Shown here: in pieces, positions 36,668-49,235 of the stretch
Position numbering within the stretch: position 1 is the stretch's first letter
Layout of the letters: every line of letters starts with the position of its first letter
Assembly: GCF_010692725.1 (NCBI RefSeq)
Contig: NZ_JAAFZB010000094.1
Coordinates: 124,001-188,000 of the forward strand
Reading direction: 5' to 3'
Length of the DNA: 64,000 nt
From: Flavihumibacter soli
Lineage (GTDB): Bacteria > Bacteroidota > Bacteroidia > Sphingobacteriales > Sphingobacteriaceae
The notes under the pieces: generated by a model
The model's database searches: none
What the model saw: the letters and a program-made list of their open reading frames with translations, nothing else
What the model was told of the DNA's origin: nothing
Program-made: the position numbers and the translations under genes

Positions 36668-39406
36668 CTACCTGCTCAACTTTGCTAAACCGGTTTTAAT
36701 GATCTCGAAGCGGTGTTTTCCCGCGCGAAGCTGAAAAGTGCGTAGCGTGGGAGGATTCCCGATCTCCTGCAAGCCTGCTTGTTTAACGGGTCTTCCGCTG
36801 ATGTATAACTCTTCATCAGCACCTACCGATAATCTGAGTGTCGCCGTTGAATTTGCCGGGATCACTGCTTCATATACAAGCCTGTCACTCTCCTTTTGCC
36901 AACCCGATTCAATAAGGCCGTACGGACTTTGGTGGGATGCACGGAAATGATCCAGTCCGGGTACAAAGTTAGGCTGCAGCAACACGTTGCGGAAACCAGG
37001 TTTGGATTCATCAGGCCTTATCCCGCCTAAGCCCTTGTACATCCATGCCCCAACTTCACCAAACATAATATGATTCATAGAGATGTCGCGTTTCGCATTG
37101 ATATCCCAGTTTTCATATAAAGTACTTGCCCCATTGACGATCCACCAGCCCCATGACGGATAAGTTTCCTGGGCCACTATTTTATAGGCCACATCCGCAT
37201 ATCCGTTTTCGCTTAAAGCGTTTAAAATGGACTTGGTTCCGAGGAGCCCTACATCAAGATGATAATTATCCTCTTTTACACGCTTGGCAAGATTGGCCGC
37301 AACCAGAGGCTTCATATCATCCTCTGCAATTCCCCAATACAGAGCAGCACTAAGCTCTGTCTGGAGTCCGCTGCCATATATACCGGTTTCCTTGTTAAGA
37401 TATTTGTCGTTAATGGCCTTTCTGACCTTCTCTGCAAGTGAAGTATACCGAACATGATCTTCAGACCGGTTCAGAAGTTCCGCCGTTTTGGAAAGGATAA
37501 GCAGGTCTGTATAATAATAAACCGACGAAGTAAATTCGACCGGAGATTTGGATTTCACAGGTACCCAATCCCCTAGTCCCCAGGACGTGAGCCCCGAAGG
37601 GGAGCCTTCCGTAATGTGGTCAACATAACGCTTTATCGGATCATAACAATCTTCCAGAACTTTCGTATCGCCGTAGAATAGGTAAAGGTTCCATGGAATG
37701 ATGGCAATAGAGCTTGTCCAGTCGGGCCCGTTTCCCCATTCATATCCCCAGCCACCCGTAGGAATAATAGAGGGAAGAACCCCGTTGGGCTGTTGCTCAT
37801 CACGGTGGTCGGCCATCCACTTTTCATAAACGGTAATGCCGTCAAAACTGTAAAGTCCCGTTTCAACAGCAATATGGGCGTCTCCGGTCCAGCCATTCTT
37901 CTCCCGTTGCGGACAATCAGTAGGATAGCCGAATAGGTTGGACAGATAAGAATTATTTGTAGCCTGCCAGATCTTATTAAGAGTGGTGTTTGAAGAACTG
38001 ATCTGGCCAACAGGCGGAACATCGCTATGCAAAAACTGCGCTGTCAGGCTTTGCCGGTTCAAGACTGCAGAACCTTTCACGCTGACTTCCACAAATTGAA
38101 AACCCTTGTAGTTAAAGCGCGGGCTGAATGTTTCGGTTCCCTTTCCGCTCAGAATAAAGACATCGGTTTGAAAGGGGTCACGATCGTCTGTTGGGCGATA
38201 ATGTTCATCGATATTCGATTGGTCGACATGTCCGTTTGAATACACACGCTCCGCATGTTTAAGCATCAACACTGTTCCGGGGCTTCCTTTTACACTTATA
38301 CGACTTACACCTGAAATATTGCGGCCGAAATCGTATAGGTAGGTGCTGTCGTTGAGCTGTTTAAAATTTTTCACCGTCAGTTCTTCAACATCCCTGATTG
38401 GATGCATCACCTGTGACACAATATTCCTGGAAGGGGCGGTACGATATATGACGTTTTTCCATTTAGAATCATCGAACGAGGCCTGGTTCCATCCTGCCTG
38501 CTCAAGCCGTGCATCGTAATGCTCGCCTGTATATATACTATTTAATATGACCGGACTGAGCGATGTTTTCCAGTCTTTGCCTGAAGTTATAGTTTCAACA
38601 GTGCCGTCATCATATGTGATACGAAGATCCATGCAGAAAGCTGGCCGGTTCCGCCAGGGTGCCTTATGGAAATCCCATACAGCCGTTGATTGATGATTGT
38701 ACCAGCCATTCCCCAGCAGTACACCGATGGCGTTACTGCCGGAATTCAAAGCGGAAGTAACATCATGAGCTACATATATTGTTCGCCGGTCAAAACGTGT
38801 ATAAACAGGGTTCAAACGATGATTCCCTATTTTGTTGCCGTTAATGTATAATTCATAAAGACCGGCTACGGCAATATATGCCCTGGCAGAAACAATCTTT
38901 CGTGTAGCCCGAAAGGTCTTTCTGAAATAAGGAGCCGGTTTCAATTGCGTATCTTCAGAATCACTGATCCATGCTCCCTTCCAGTTCTTCTGTTCCATCA
39001 TCCCGGTTTCAAAGCTGCTGATCGGAGAAAGGCTTGTCTTTTTGCGATCCTGGTCCCAGGTCTTAACAGCCCAGAAATAACGTGTGAATGGTCTTAGCTG
39101 CTTTCCCCGATAGGTGACTAGCTGGTTTGCCGATCTTATTTTCCCGGAAGACCACACCTGGTCACTTTTACTATTCCCCAGTGCAACGGAATCAGTATTT
39201 ACGATAATAGTGTAGAACGTCTGCCTGGCGCCTGTCCGCGAATCTTTAAGCTGCCATGAAAGCCGCGGATTCCTGACATCAATACCAATAGGATTAACCA
39301 GGTATTCGCATTTAAGATCAGTAACCCTCACCGGAGAGGCCGCATGAACATTAACGGATACCAGAATCAGGCAAATCAGCAAAAAATAGTTTAAAGAGTA
39401 GTTCAT
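36668..39406 (-). CDS. Alpha-L-rhamnosidase, GH78 family
   Basis: Exported glycoside hydrolase that removes terminal alpha-L-rhamnose from glycans or plant glycosides. The 912-residue product has a signal peptide (MNYSLNYFLLICLILVSVNVHA), an N-terminal fibronectin-like domain (VRVTDLKCEYLVNPIGIDVRNPRLSWQL), the rhamnosidase N-terminal beta domain (KTFRATRKIVSARAYIAVAGLYELYINGNKIG), the (alpha/alpha)6 catalytic domain with the signature TDCPQREKNGWTGDAH (catalytic acid region, about residue 500), WGLGDWVP and FGEVGAWMYKGLGGI, and a C-terminal beta sandwich (PYGLIESGWQKESDRLVYEAVIPANSTATL). Mature location is periplasm or surface. Not linked to a SusCD pair here. Confidence 0.92.
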   Translation of the reverse strand: MNYSLNYFLLICLILVSVNVHAASPVRVTDLKCEYLVNPIGIDVRNPRLSWQLKDSRTGARQTFYTIIVNTDSVALGNSKSDQVWSSGKIRSANQLVTYRGKQLRPFTRYFWAVKTWDQDRKKTSLSPISSFETGMMEQKNWKGAWISDSEDTQLKPAPYFRKTFRATRKIVSARAYIAVAGLYELYINGNKIGNHRLNPVYTRFDRRTIYVAHDVTSALNSGSNAIGVLLGNGWYNHQSTAVWDFHKAPWRNRPAFCMDLRITYDDGTVETITSGKDWKTSLSPVILNSIYTGEHYDARLEQAGWNQASFDDSKWKNVIYRTAPSRNIVSQVMHPIRDVEELTVKNFKQLNDSTYLYDFGRNISGVSRISVKGSPGTVLMLKHAERVYSNGHVDQSNIDEHYRPTDDRDPFQTDVFILSGKGTETFSPRFNYKGFQFVEVSVKGSAVLNRQSLTAQFLHSDVPPVGQISSSNTTLNKIWQATNNSYLSNLFGYPTDCPQREKNGWTGDAHIAVETGLYSFDGITVYEKWMADHRDEQQPNGVLPSIIPTGGWGYEWGNGPDWTSSIAIIPWNLYLFYGDTKVLEDCYDPIKRYVDHITEGSPSGLTSWGLGDWVPVKSKSPVEFTSSVYYYTDLLILSKTAELLNRSEDHVRYTSLAEKVRKAINDKYLNKETGIYGSGLQTELSAALYWGIAEDDMKPLVAANLAKRVKEDNYHLDVGLLGTKSILNALSENGYADVAYKIVAQETYPSWGWWIVNGASTLYENWDINAKRDISMNHIMFGEVGAWMYKGLGGIRPDESKPGFRNVLLQPNFVPGLDHFRASHQSPYGLIESGWQKESDRLVYEAVIPANSTATLRLSVGADEELYISGRPVKQAGLQEIGNPPTLRTFQLRAGKHRFEIIKTGLAKLSR

Positions 39407-39630
39407 TCAGCCGTTCTTTTATTAGCGAGCCTGTAAATTAAGTAATTAGTTTAATGTCGTAATATTGCTTATGGGCTAATCTGGTAATGTGTTCGTATAC
39501 AGCGCATTATTAAAATATTTTTAACCCTGCCATTTGTCAACGATCAATAAAACACTGAATCAGTGTAGCCGGTTCAGAAGGAATAATAAAACGAGATCAA
39601 AAATAGAGATCATTAATAATCATAAAGAAA

Positions 39631-40284
39631 ATGATGACCAGGAAAATAGACCGGAGATCGTTTGTTAAGACAACAACGGTCATTGGTGCATGTCTCGCCA
39701 GTGGAGGCATTCTGCCAGTTATGGGAATGACAAAAGACCCGGGTTCCCAGGAAAACATTCATATTATTGGACCCAGAGAAGGTTTTTCGCCGCAGGTAGG
39801 CACATTACTCTCGATGATGACCTGGATGAGAACGGTTGTGTTGTCGAGCGTTGAAAACATGACGAAAGATGAACTGGATTATTTGCACGATGCAGAATCA
39901 AATACTATCGGGGCGATGCTGTTACATTTGGCCGCAACCGAACGGATTTATCAAATAGGGACTTTCAATTGGAAGGTTGGTTTCAAGGGTGATGGAAAAA
40001 TTGACTGGGAGGCAGCTATGGCACTTGGTGATAAGGGTCGAAAGCAAATTAAGGGAAACAACCTGGACTATTACATCAATATTTTAACTGAGACCCGCGC
40101 TACGACAATTGATGAATTCGGGCAAAGGGATGACAAGTGGTTAGCAAAAGTTGACCCAGCCTTCTTTCAGAATATGCCGACCAACAATTATTGCAAATGG
40201 TTTCATGTCTGTGAACATGAATCGAATCACAACGGTCAAATCAAATGGATCAAAAGCAGGATCGCCAGTACAAATAAGAAATAG
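39631..40284 (+). CDS. Tat-exported DinB-fold protein
   Basis: A 217-residue protein of the DinB-like four-helix superfamily preceded by a twin-arginine signal (KIDRRSFVKTTTVIGACLASGG). DinB features: histidine in MLLHLAATERIYQ (about residue 108) and a histidine cluster in CKWFHVCEHESNHNGQIKWIKSR near the C-terminus, matching the usual metal-binding positions. Most DinB proteins are cytosolic, so the Tat signal, which implies folded, cofactor-loaded export, is unusual. Single gene in opposite orientation to both flanking genes. Reaction unknown. Confidence 0.78.
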   Translation: MMTRKIDRRSFVKTTTVIGACLASGGILPVMGMTKDPGSQENIHIIGPREGFSPQVGTLLSMMTWMRTVVLSSVENMTKDELDYLHDAESNTIGAMLLHLAATERIYQIGTFNWKVGFKGDGKIDWEAAMALGDKGRKQIKGNNLDYYINILTETRATTIDEFGQRDDKWLAKVDPAFFQNMPTNNYCKWFHVCEHESNHNGQIKWIKSRIASTNKK

Positions 40285-40336
40285 ATAAGGCACAAGCCCC
40301 ACAATTTAGCAAACGGAATATTTCCTTCTACCAATA

Positions 40337-41239
40337 TTAATTTAGTGTCCGGAATTCCAAAGGAGATTGACCGACGCGCTGCTTAAACAAGCGGGCGAAA
40401 TGCTGGGGATACTTGAAGCCCAGCTCATAAGCAATCTGGCTAACGGTTTTACCCCTGTCAAATATCTTTTCCTTAGCGATATCAATTAATTTGGACTGTA
40501 TATACTCCTGTGCTGTTTTGCCGGTTTCCTTTTTTACCATGTCGCCGAAGTAGTTTGGAGATAAATTTAATTCATCAGCGCAATAAGCAACGGAAGGCAA
40601 TCCGATCGTTTGCGGTTTTTCAGATTGAAAATAGTCATTCAACTGGCTTTCAAATCTTTCCAACACCCCCCGGTGCACATGATCACGGGTTATGAACTGG
40701 CGTTCGTAAAAACGGACGCAATAGTCGAGAAACAATTCGATATTAGATACAATAAGCCTTTTACTGTGCTTGTCGATAGAATGCTCCAGTTCATATTCAA
40801 TTTTCGAAAAACAATCTAAAACCAGTTTCCTTTCACGTTCCGATAGGTGAAGTGCCTCATTTGATTGATAACCAAAGAACGTGTAGTCCTGCACGTGCCT
40901 TCCAAGCGAAGTCCCGTGTATCAGGTCAGGATGAAATACGAGTGCGTAACCCTTGGGCTGATAGGTTTCCCCGTTGCTGTTAATTCCTGCGACCTGTCCG
41001 GGGGCCAGGAAAACTAAGGTTCCTTCCTGGTAATCGTAGGTATTTCTTCCATACACCAGGTCACCGCATTTCACATCTTTCAAAAATATAGTATAAAAGC
41101 CAAAATACATGCTGGAACCCTGCCTCGGGTCTGCCTTAGACAGATCAACCACACTGATTAAGGGGTGTTTAGTTTCATTATTGTTGAATGCGTTATACTC
41201 ACTGATCGTATTGAATCGTCGCTGCTTATTCATAGCCAT
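40337..41239 (-). CDS. AraC-family transcriptional regulator
   Basis: DNA-binding regulator of about 300 residues with an N-terminal cupin-like sensing domain (GDLVYGRNTYDYQEGTLVFLAPGQV; GYALVFHPDLIHG) and a C-terminal double helix-turn-helix (LPSVAYCADELNLSPNYFGDMVKKETGKTAQEYI; VSQIAYELGFKYPQHFARLFKQRVGQSPLEFR). Start chosen at ATG 41239 (MAMNKQRRF) or 41233; the frame from 41266 uses TTG inside the predicted promoter. Divergent from the aldo/keto reductase gene. Homologues commonly sit beside such reductases. It is the obvious candidate to bind the 29-nt element repeated before three nearby transcription units. Confidence 0.9.
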   Translation of the reverse strand: MAMNKQRRFNTISEYNAFNNNETKHPLISVVDLSKADPRQGSSMYFGFYTIFLKDVKCGDLVYGRNTYDYQEGTLVFLAPGQVAGINSNGETYQPKGYALVFHPDLIHGTSLGRHVQDYTFFGYQSNEALHLSERERKLVLDCFSKIEYELEHSIDKHSKRLIVSNIELFLDYCVRFYERQFITRDHVHRGVLERFESQLNDYFQSEKPQTIGLPSVAYCADELNLSPNYFGDMVKKETGKTAQEYIQSKLIDIAKEKIFDRGKTVSQIAYELGFKYPQHFARLFKQRVGQSPLEFRTLN

Positions 41240-41263
41240 TATTTTAACATTATCAAACGTTAT

Positions 41264-41271
41264 CAAAGTTA
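41264..41271 (-). promoter_or_regulatory. -7 box of the araC-type gene
   Basis: Minus-strand TAACTTTG matches TAnnTTTG exactly, 25 bases before ATG 41239. Nearby, TTATCAAA occurs twice in tandem (41250-41257 and 41260-41267), a possible autoregulatory site. Confidence 0.5.
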
Positions 41272-41310
41272 TTAATTATCAGGTCGCTGGTTAGCGGCTT
41301 CCCGGGTAAT

Positions 41311-41376
41311 CAGTAATAATGGTACACATTACCGTAATCCGTATCCTTCTCCCTGACGAAACAAACAAGACATTTG
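41311..41376 (+). promoter_or_regulatory. AraC-regulon element A and -7 box
   Basis: Element CAGTAA-N4-GGTA-N7-CCGTAATC at 41311-41339, then exactly 29 nt, then GACATTTG at 41369-41376. The same element, spacer length and GAnnTTTG box occur upstream of 42647 and 50442. No -33 TTTG is present, as expected for an activator-dependent promoter. It faces the aldo/keto reductase gene, with a leader of about 175 nt. Confidence 0.7.
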
Positions 41377-42541
<1,165 letters not shown>

Positions 42542-42555
42542 GGCTTTTGTCTATT

Positions 42556-42621
42556 CAGTAAAAATGGTACACAAATCCGTAATCTGTATCCTCCCCTGAT
42601 GAAAAGAAGGTCAGACCTTTG
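42556..42621 (+). promoter_or_regulatory. AraC-regulon element B and -7 box
   Basis: CAGTAA-N4-GGTA-N7-CCGTAATC at 42556-42584, 29 nt, then GACCTTTG at 42614-42621; the cupin ATG follows at 42647. Sixteen of the first 18 bases of the GGTA block and its flanking CAGTAA match copy A outside the N positions, and the spacing is identical. It probably drives the long unit starting with the cupin. Confidence 0.7.
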
Positions 42622-42646
42622 TATCTGATGCTTTAACCCCGACCCC

Positions 42647-43105
42647 ATGAAACGAGTATTGTATTTTACGATCTTATTCCTCGCCGCCACCTCTACCGGG
42701 GTAGTTGCACAGGAAACCATTTTTCCAAAAGGCGAAATAGCTACTACAAAAACCCATACTGGCACCGTTTGGCTAAATCTATTAAATAAGCCGGACAGCC
42801 TCATTGACGTTGCGATAGCAACCGCCACCTTTGCGCCTGGGGCCAGGCTAAACTGGCATACACATCCCGCGGGACAAATTCTGTTGATTACAGAAGGTAT
42901 AGGTTACTACCAGGAGAAAGGAAAGCCTGTCCAAATTGTCCATAAAGGCGATATCATCAAATGTAGTCCCGGTCTTCCCCACTGGCATGGTGCAGCCCCT
43001 GAAAGCAGCTTTACCTATCTCGCGGCATCAACGAATAGTGCAAAGAATCACACCGTCTGGTTGCAGCCTGTGACAGACGAAGAGTATAACAGTGCTAAGA
43101 AGTAA
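42647..43105 (+). CDS. Exported cupin-domain protein
   Basis: A 152-residue single-domain cupin with signal peptide (MKRVLYFTILFLAATSTGVVAQ). Metal-site histidines appear in the two cupin motifs: LNWHTHPAGQILLITEGIGYYQEKG and PGLPHWHGAAPES. Related cupins sit beside carboxymuconolactone decarboxylases and aldo/keto reductases. Probably periplasmic, with substrate unknown. It heads a same-strand series of closely spaced genes running to at least 49.1 kb and is preceded by element B. A paralogous lipoprotein cupin is at 53024. Confidence 0.88.
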   Translation: MKRVLYFTILFLAATSTGVVAQETIFPKGEIATTKTHTGTVWLNLLNKPDSLIDVAIATATFAPGARLNWHTHPAGQILLITEGIGYYQEKGKPVQIVHKGDIIKCSPGLPHWHGAAPESSFTYLAASTNSAKNHTVWLQPVTDEEYNSAKK

Positions 43106-43132
43106 ACCAGTATATTAATTTGAATTAAGACT

Positions 43133-43621
43133 ATGAAAAAAGCTATTATCGGAATGATCTTGTTTATCGGCAGTGTACAACTATCACTTGCTCAGGCCAA
43201 TTTACCAGGCTCAACAGAAAAAAACCCTACAAAAGAAGAGCAGGAACTACTTGATCTTTCCAAAACCAAATGGAAATGGATGTCAGACAAAAACGTAGAG
43301 TCTTTACACGGACTGTTTGACGAGAAGAGTGTCTTCGTTCATATGGGTGGAAGTTGGGGAAAGACTCAGGAACTTGACGTCATAAAAGGCGGCGGGATCT
43401 GGTATAAGAAGGCAGAGGTCTATTCCGCTGCTGTGAACTTCATAGGTAATACCGCAATCCTTTTAAACGATATCGACCTGCTGGCGGTAGTCGGTGGAAA
43501 CGAAGTTATTAACCCTTTCATGGTTACCGAAGTATATGTGAAAGAAAATGGCAAATGGAAAATGGGCTCACTCACATTTTCAAGACTGCTTAGGCCGGTA
43601 AAAATGAATAACAGTAAATAA
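43133..43621 (+). CDS. Exported NTF2-like (SnoaL/DUF4440-type) protein
   Basis: A 162-residue protein with signal peptide (MKKAIIGMILFIGSVQLSLAQ) and an NTF2-like fold: LSKTKWKWMSDKNVESLHGLFDEKSVFVHMGGSWGKTQELDVIK, then VTEVYVKENGKWKMGSLTFSRL. Members serve as small-molecule enzymes or binding proteins; no catalytic role can be assigned. It follows the cupin by 27 bp, probably co-transcribed. A close paralogue lies at 48677. Confidence 0.82.
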   Translation: MKKAIIGMILFIGSVQLSLAQANLPGSTEKNPTKEEQELLDLSKTKWKWMSDKNVESLHGLFDEKSVFVHMGGSWGKTQELDVIKGGGIWYKKAEVYSAAVNFIGNTAILLNDIDLLAVVGGNEVINPFMVTEVYVKENGKWKMGSLTFSRLLRPVKMNNSK

Positions 43622-43646
43622 TCTGCAGCAACAAATCAGATCAGGT

Positions 43647-44785
<1,139 letters not shown>

Positions 44786-44819
44786 TTAATCGTAAATTCA
44801 TTTCCTTAAATTTATCAAT

Positions 44820-45626
44820 ATGAAGAAGTTGTTGATACTGGCAGTCGTTGTGCTGCTGACCCATTCCCCATTGTTTGCCCAGCACAGCCTGGAGAAGATC
44901 TGGGAATCTGATTCGCTCACATTGAAAGGGCCTGAGTCGGCGCTGTACGATTCAAAATCAAACGCGCTTTACATATCCAGCATGGCTTCGGGAACGGTTG
45001 TGAAGATGGGTCTCGACGGAAAGGTGATTAAAAACGATTGGGTAACCGGTCTTACCGCCAATAAAGGATCGGCTTTGTACAACAGCCTATTCTATACGGC
45101 CGAAACTTCAGCAATCGCTGTCATCGACGTTGCTACAGCTAAACTTATAAAGCGCATCCCGATTGAAGGCGCTGTCATGTTAAATGACCTGGCGGTAGAC
45201 TCAAAAGGCATTGTGTATGTAAGCGATACACGGACAGGCAAGGTGTATAGGGTTGAGGGAGATACACCCGCCCTTTATCTTGAAAATATTCCAGGCGCAA
45301 ACGGCCTGCTGACAGTAAACTCTGACTTATATGTAGCGGGATCGACTACTTTCCAAAAAGTAAGTGCCAACAAAGAGATTACGACAATAGCCGATGGCTT
45401 TGAAAGTGGCCTCGATGGCATTGTGATGGTTGCAAAAGATGAATTTGTGCTTAGCAACTATAAAGGCATTCTATATTACGTGAATAAGGATGGAACAAAC
45501 CAGCTTTTGCTGGATAGTCGCGCTAATCGCATAATGGCCAATGATATTAGTTATGACAGCAAAACGAGGACTCTTTATGTCCCCTCCTTTGGTACCAATC
45601 GAATCATCGCCTATAAAGTAAAATAG
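44820..45626 (+). CDS. Exported SMP-30/NHL-type beta-propeller protein
   Basis: A 268-residue protein with signal peptide (MKKLLILAVVVLLTHSPLFAQ) and repeated propeller blades (GPESALYDSKSNALYISSMASGTVVKMGLDGKV; LNDLAVDSKGIVYVSDTRTGKVYRVEG; ISYDSKTRTLYVPSFGTNRIIAYKVK). It resembles SMP-30/gluconolactonase-like proteins, though the enzyme's metal residues cannot be confirmed by eye. Likely periplasmic. In the same operon, 37 bp after the reductase and just before another propeller protein. Confidence 0.8.
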   Translation: MKKLLILAVVVLLTHSPLFAQHSLEKIWESDSLTLKGPESALYDSKSNALYISSMASGTVVKMGLDGKVIKNDWVTGLTANKGSALYNSLFYTAETSAIAVIDVATAKLIKRIPIEGAVMLNDLAVDSKGIVYVSDTRTGKVYRVEGDTPALYLENIPGANGLLTVNSDLYVAGSTTFQKVSANKEITTIADGFESGLDGIVMVAKDEFVLSNYKGILYYVNKDGTNQLLLDSRANRIMANDISYDSKTRTLYVPSFGTNRIIAYKVK

Positions 45627-45668
45627 GTTCAGAAAATCACTTTCAAACCAATTCAACGTACAGTCCTC

Positions 45669-46839
45669 ATGAATAATTTCGTATTAACATCCCTCGCTAC
45701 CGCTTTAACCGGGCTGCTTTCCCTTTGTAATACAGGTAATAATACTGATCCTTCCGCCAGAAATATGGATGGTTCAAGTGCTGCTATTACCCGTTTAAGT
45801 GCCGACTTGCCACTGGATAAAATAAAATTACCTGCCGGATTTTCAATAAGTGTGTTTGCAGAGGTTGAAGGTGCCCGTTCGATGGTCATGTCTCCTGCCG
45901 GGACTCTTTTCGTGGGCACTCAAAAATCGGGCAAAGTCTATGCTGTAAAAGACGTCGATGGTGATAACAAAGCAGATAAGAAATGGGTGATCGCATCAGG
46001 GATGAACAATCCTAATGGCGTTGCCATAAAGAATGGCAATTTGTTCGTTGCTGAGATAAGCAAAGTCACGAAGTTTTTGGATATCGAAAAAAGCCTCGAC
46101 AATCCGGGCAAGGGTGAAGTCATTTATGATAAATTCCCAACAGAATGGGCACACGGCTGGAAATACATTGCTTTCGGACCTGATGGCAAATTATATGTAC
46201 CGGTTGGAGCGCCGTTCAATATTGGTTTACCGGATGAACGGCATGCAGCCATTTTTAGAATGAATGATGACGGAACAGGAATTGAAAAATTCGCAAGCGG
46301 CGTCCGCAATACCGTTGGTTTTACCTGGAATCCCTCTACTAAGGCTATGTGGTTTACAGATAACGGCAGGGATATGATGGGCGATGATGTTCCATTCTGT
46401 GAGTTGAATACTGCACCCAAAGCCGGAATGAATTTTGGCTATCCATATTTCCATAGCGGTACCATCAAAGACCCTGAATTTGGCGGCACACATGAAGCGT
46501 CAGAATTTACGCCGCCTGCACAAAACCTCGGGCCACACGTTGCGCCGCTTGGACTTAAATTTTATACAGGCAGCATGTTCCCGGCCGAATATAAGGATCA
46601 GCTATTTATTGCAGAACACGGATCATGGAATCGAACCAAAAAGATCGGGTACAGGGTAAGCCTTGTTAAAGTAGAAGGCAGAAGGGAAATCATACGAAGC
46701 ATTTGCAAGCGGATGGCTGGATGAAGCAACTCAAAAAGCGTGGGGCCGGCCCGTAGATGTACTCGTACTTGCAGATGGATCAATGCTTCTTTCAGATGAT
46801 GCTGCTGGAGTCATTTACCGGATATCTTACAAAAAATAG
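45669..46839 (+). pseudogene. PQQ-dependent sugar (sorbosone) dehydrogenase-like, frameshifted
   Basis: Six-bladed propeller of the soluble glucose/sorbosone dehydrogenase family, with a lipoprotein-type start (MNNFVLTSLATALTGLLSLC). Blocks include KLPAGFSISVFAEVEGARSMVMSPAGTLFVGT, FGPDGKLYVPVGAPFN, ASGVRNTVGFTWNPSTKAMWFTDNGRDMMGDDVP and LFIAEHGSWNR. The main frame stops at 46724 with an aberrant tail, while the +1 frame continues with family-typical sequence (SYEAFASGWLDEA, GRPVDVLVLADGSMLLSDDAAGVIYRI) to 46839. Removing one G from the GGG at 46684-46686 restores VEGRRKSYEAF. It may be a true defect or a sequence error. A cytochrome c gene, the likely electron acceptor, follows. Confidence 0.82.
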
Positions 46840-46926
46840 CAATAAAATTAGCGATCGCCTGGTAACTAATGGATTTATTGACTGTCATTTACTGGTGATA
46901 AAGCAGACCACAATAGCTGAATAAAA

Positions 46927-47349
46927 GTGATAAGAATAAAAAAAGCACTCCTCCTTCTGATACTAATCTTTTTGTCGAGGCTTTCACAAGCACAAGAGAA
47001 AACAGCGCCTGCCTCCCCCAGGTTGACCGGAAAGGCGATATACACGCAACATTGCATGACCTGTCACCAGGTTGACGGAGCGGGTGCGCAGAACATGATC
47101 CCGCCACTAATAAAAACCGATTATGTCCTTGGCGATAAAGCACAGCTCATTAAAATTCTGCTGAATGGAATGAATGGAGAGATAAAGGTCAATGGAGATA
47201 TGTATTCAAATGAGATGCCCTCGCAAGCCTTTTTAACAGATAAGGAAATAGCAGCGGTGCTCACCTATGTACGTAACAGTTTTGGAAATAAAGCCAGCGT
47301 AGTGACGAGCGGTGAAGTAAAAAAGACCCGGGCTACCATAAAAAAGTAG
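46927..47349 (+). CDS. Exported c-type cytochrome
   Basis: A 140-residue monoheme cytochrome c. Heme-binding CMTCH motif near residue 44 (YTQHCMTCHQVDGAGAQNMIPPLI), sixth-ligand methionine probably in SNEMPSQAFLTDKEIAAVLTYVRNSFG. Signal peptide AALLLLILIFLSRLSQAQ-like (starts MIRIKKALLLL). A stop codon lies directly upstream in frame and no ATG follows early enough, so GTG 46927 is the only plausible start. Together with the adjacent dehydrogenase it would form a periplasmic sugar-oxidation chain; the CcmBC genes at the left end would mature its heme. Confidence 0.86.
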   Translation: MIRIKKALLLLILIFLSRLSQAQEKTAPASPRLTGKAIYTQHCMTCHQVDGAGAQNMIPPLIKTDYVLGDKAQLIKILLNGMNGEIKVNGDMYSNEMPSQAFLTDKEIAAVLTYVRNSFGNKASVVTSGEVKKTRATIKK

Positions 47350-47368
47350 CATGCCCGGTGCTTGCTGA

Positions 47369-48631
<1,263 letters not shown>

Positions 48632-48676
48632 GCTGCACATCGACAATAACAAATTACATAGTCAAGCAATCATAAA

Positions 48677-49132
48677 ATGAAAAAATCAATTATTGGACTA
48701 TTATTTATTCTTTTAAGTGCACAAGGATCTTTTGCACAGCAATCTGCCACTGAACAGGAAATTAAAGATCTCTCTAAAGCAAAATGGCAATGGATGGCAG
48801 ACAAGAATGTTGACAAGCTGGCTTCACTCTTCCACGATAAATCAAAATTCGTCCATATGAGTGGAACCTGGAAAAAGAACGAGGAGCTCGACATCATTAA
48901 AACCGGAAGAATTTGGTACAAGAAAGCTGATGTCCACGATGTTGCCGTAGAAGTTATTGACGACAATGCTATCGTTTGGAATCGAATTACGTTGACGGCC
49001 GTGGTTCGGGGCACTGACGCGGTGAATGAATTTACCGTCACGGAAGTTTATAAAAAACAGGGGAACGATTGGAAACTGTTAGCCTTGACGTTTAGCAGTG
49101 TGCGTGACACCCATAAAATTGAACATGAGTAA
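48677..49132 (+). CDS. Exported NTF2-like protein, second copy
   Basis: A 151-residue protein with signal peptide (MKKSIIGLLFILLSAQGSFAQ) and strong resemblance to the 43133 product over the whole length (LSKAKWQWMADKNVDKLASLFHDKSKFVHMSGTW, TVTEVYKKQGNDWKLLALTFSSV). Both keep the same FVHM and IWYKKA segments. An ancient tandem-type duplication within the cluster is the simplest reading. Function unknown; follows the esterase by 45 bp. Confidence 0.82.
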   Translation: MKKSIIGLLFILLSAQGSFAQQSATEQEIKDLSKAKWQWMADKNVDKLASLFHDKSKFVHMSGTWKKNEELDIIKTGRIWYKKADVHDVAVEVIDDNAIVWNRITLTAVVRGTDAVNEFTVTEVYKKQGNDWKLLALTFSSVRDTHKIEHE

Positions 49133-49235
49133 AAACAAATTGAACGATCCCGATAGCGAAAGGCCCTTTCGATTATAAGGTTGAAAGGCGTTTGACCTAT
49201 TGAACAGGCTGCATTGATAATCCAAAATTACGTTT

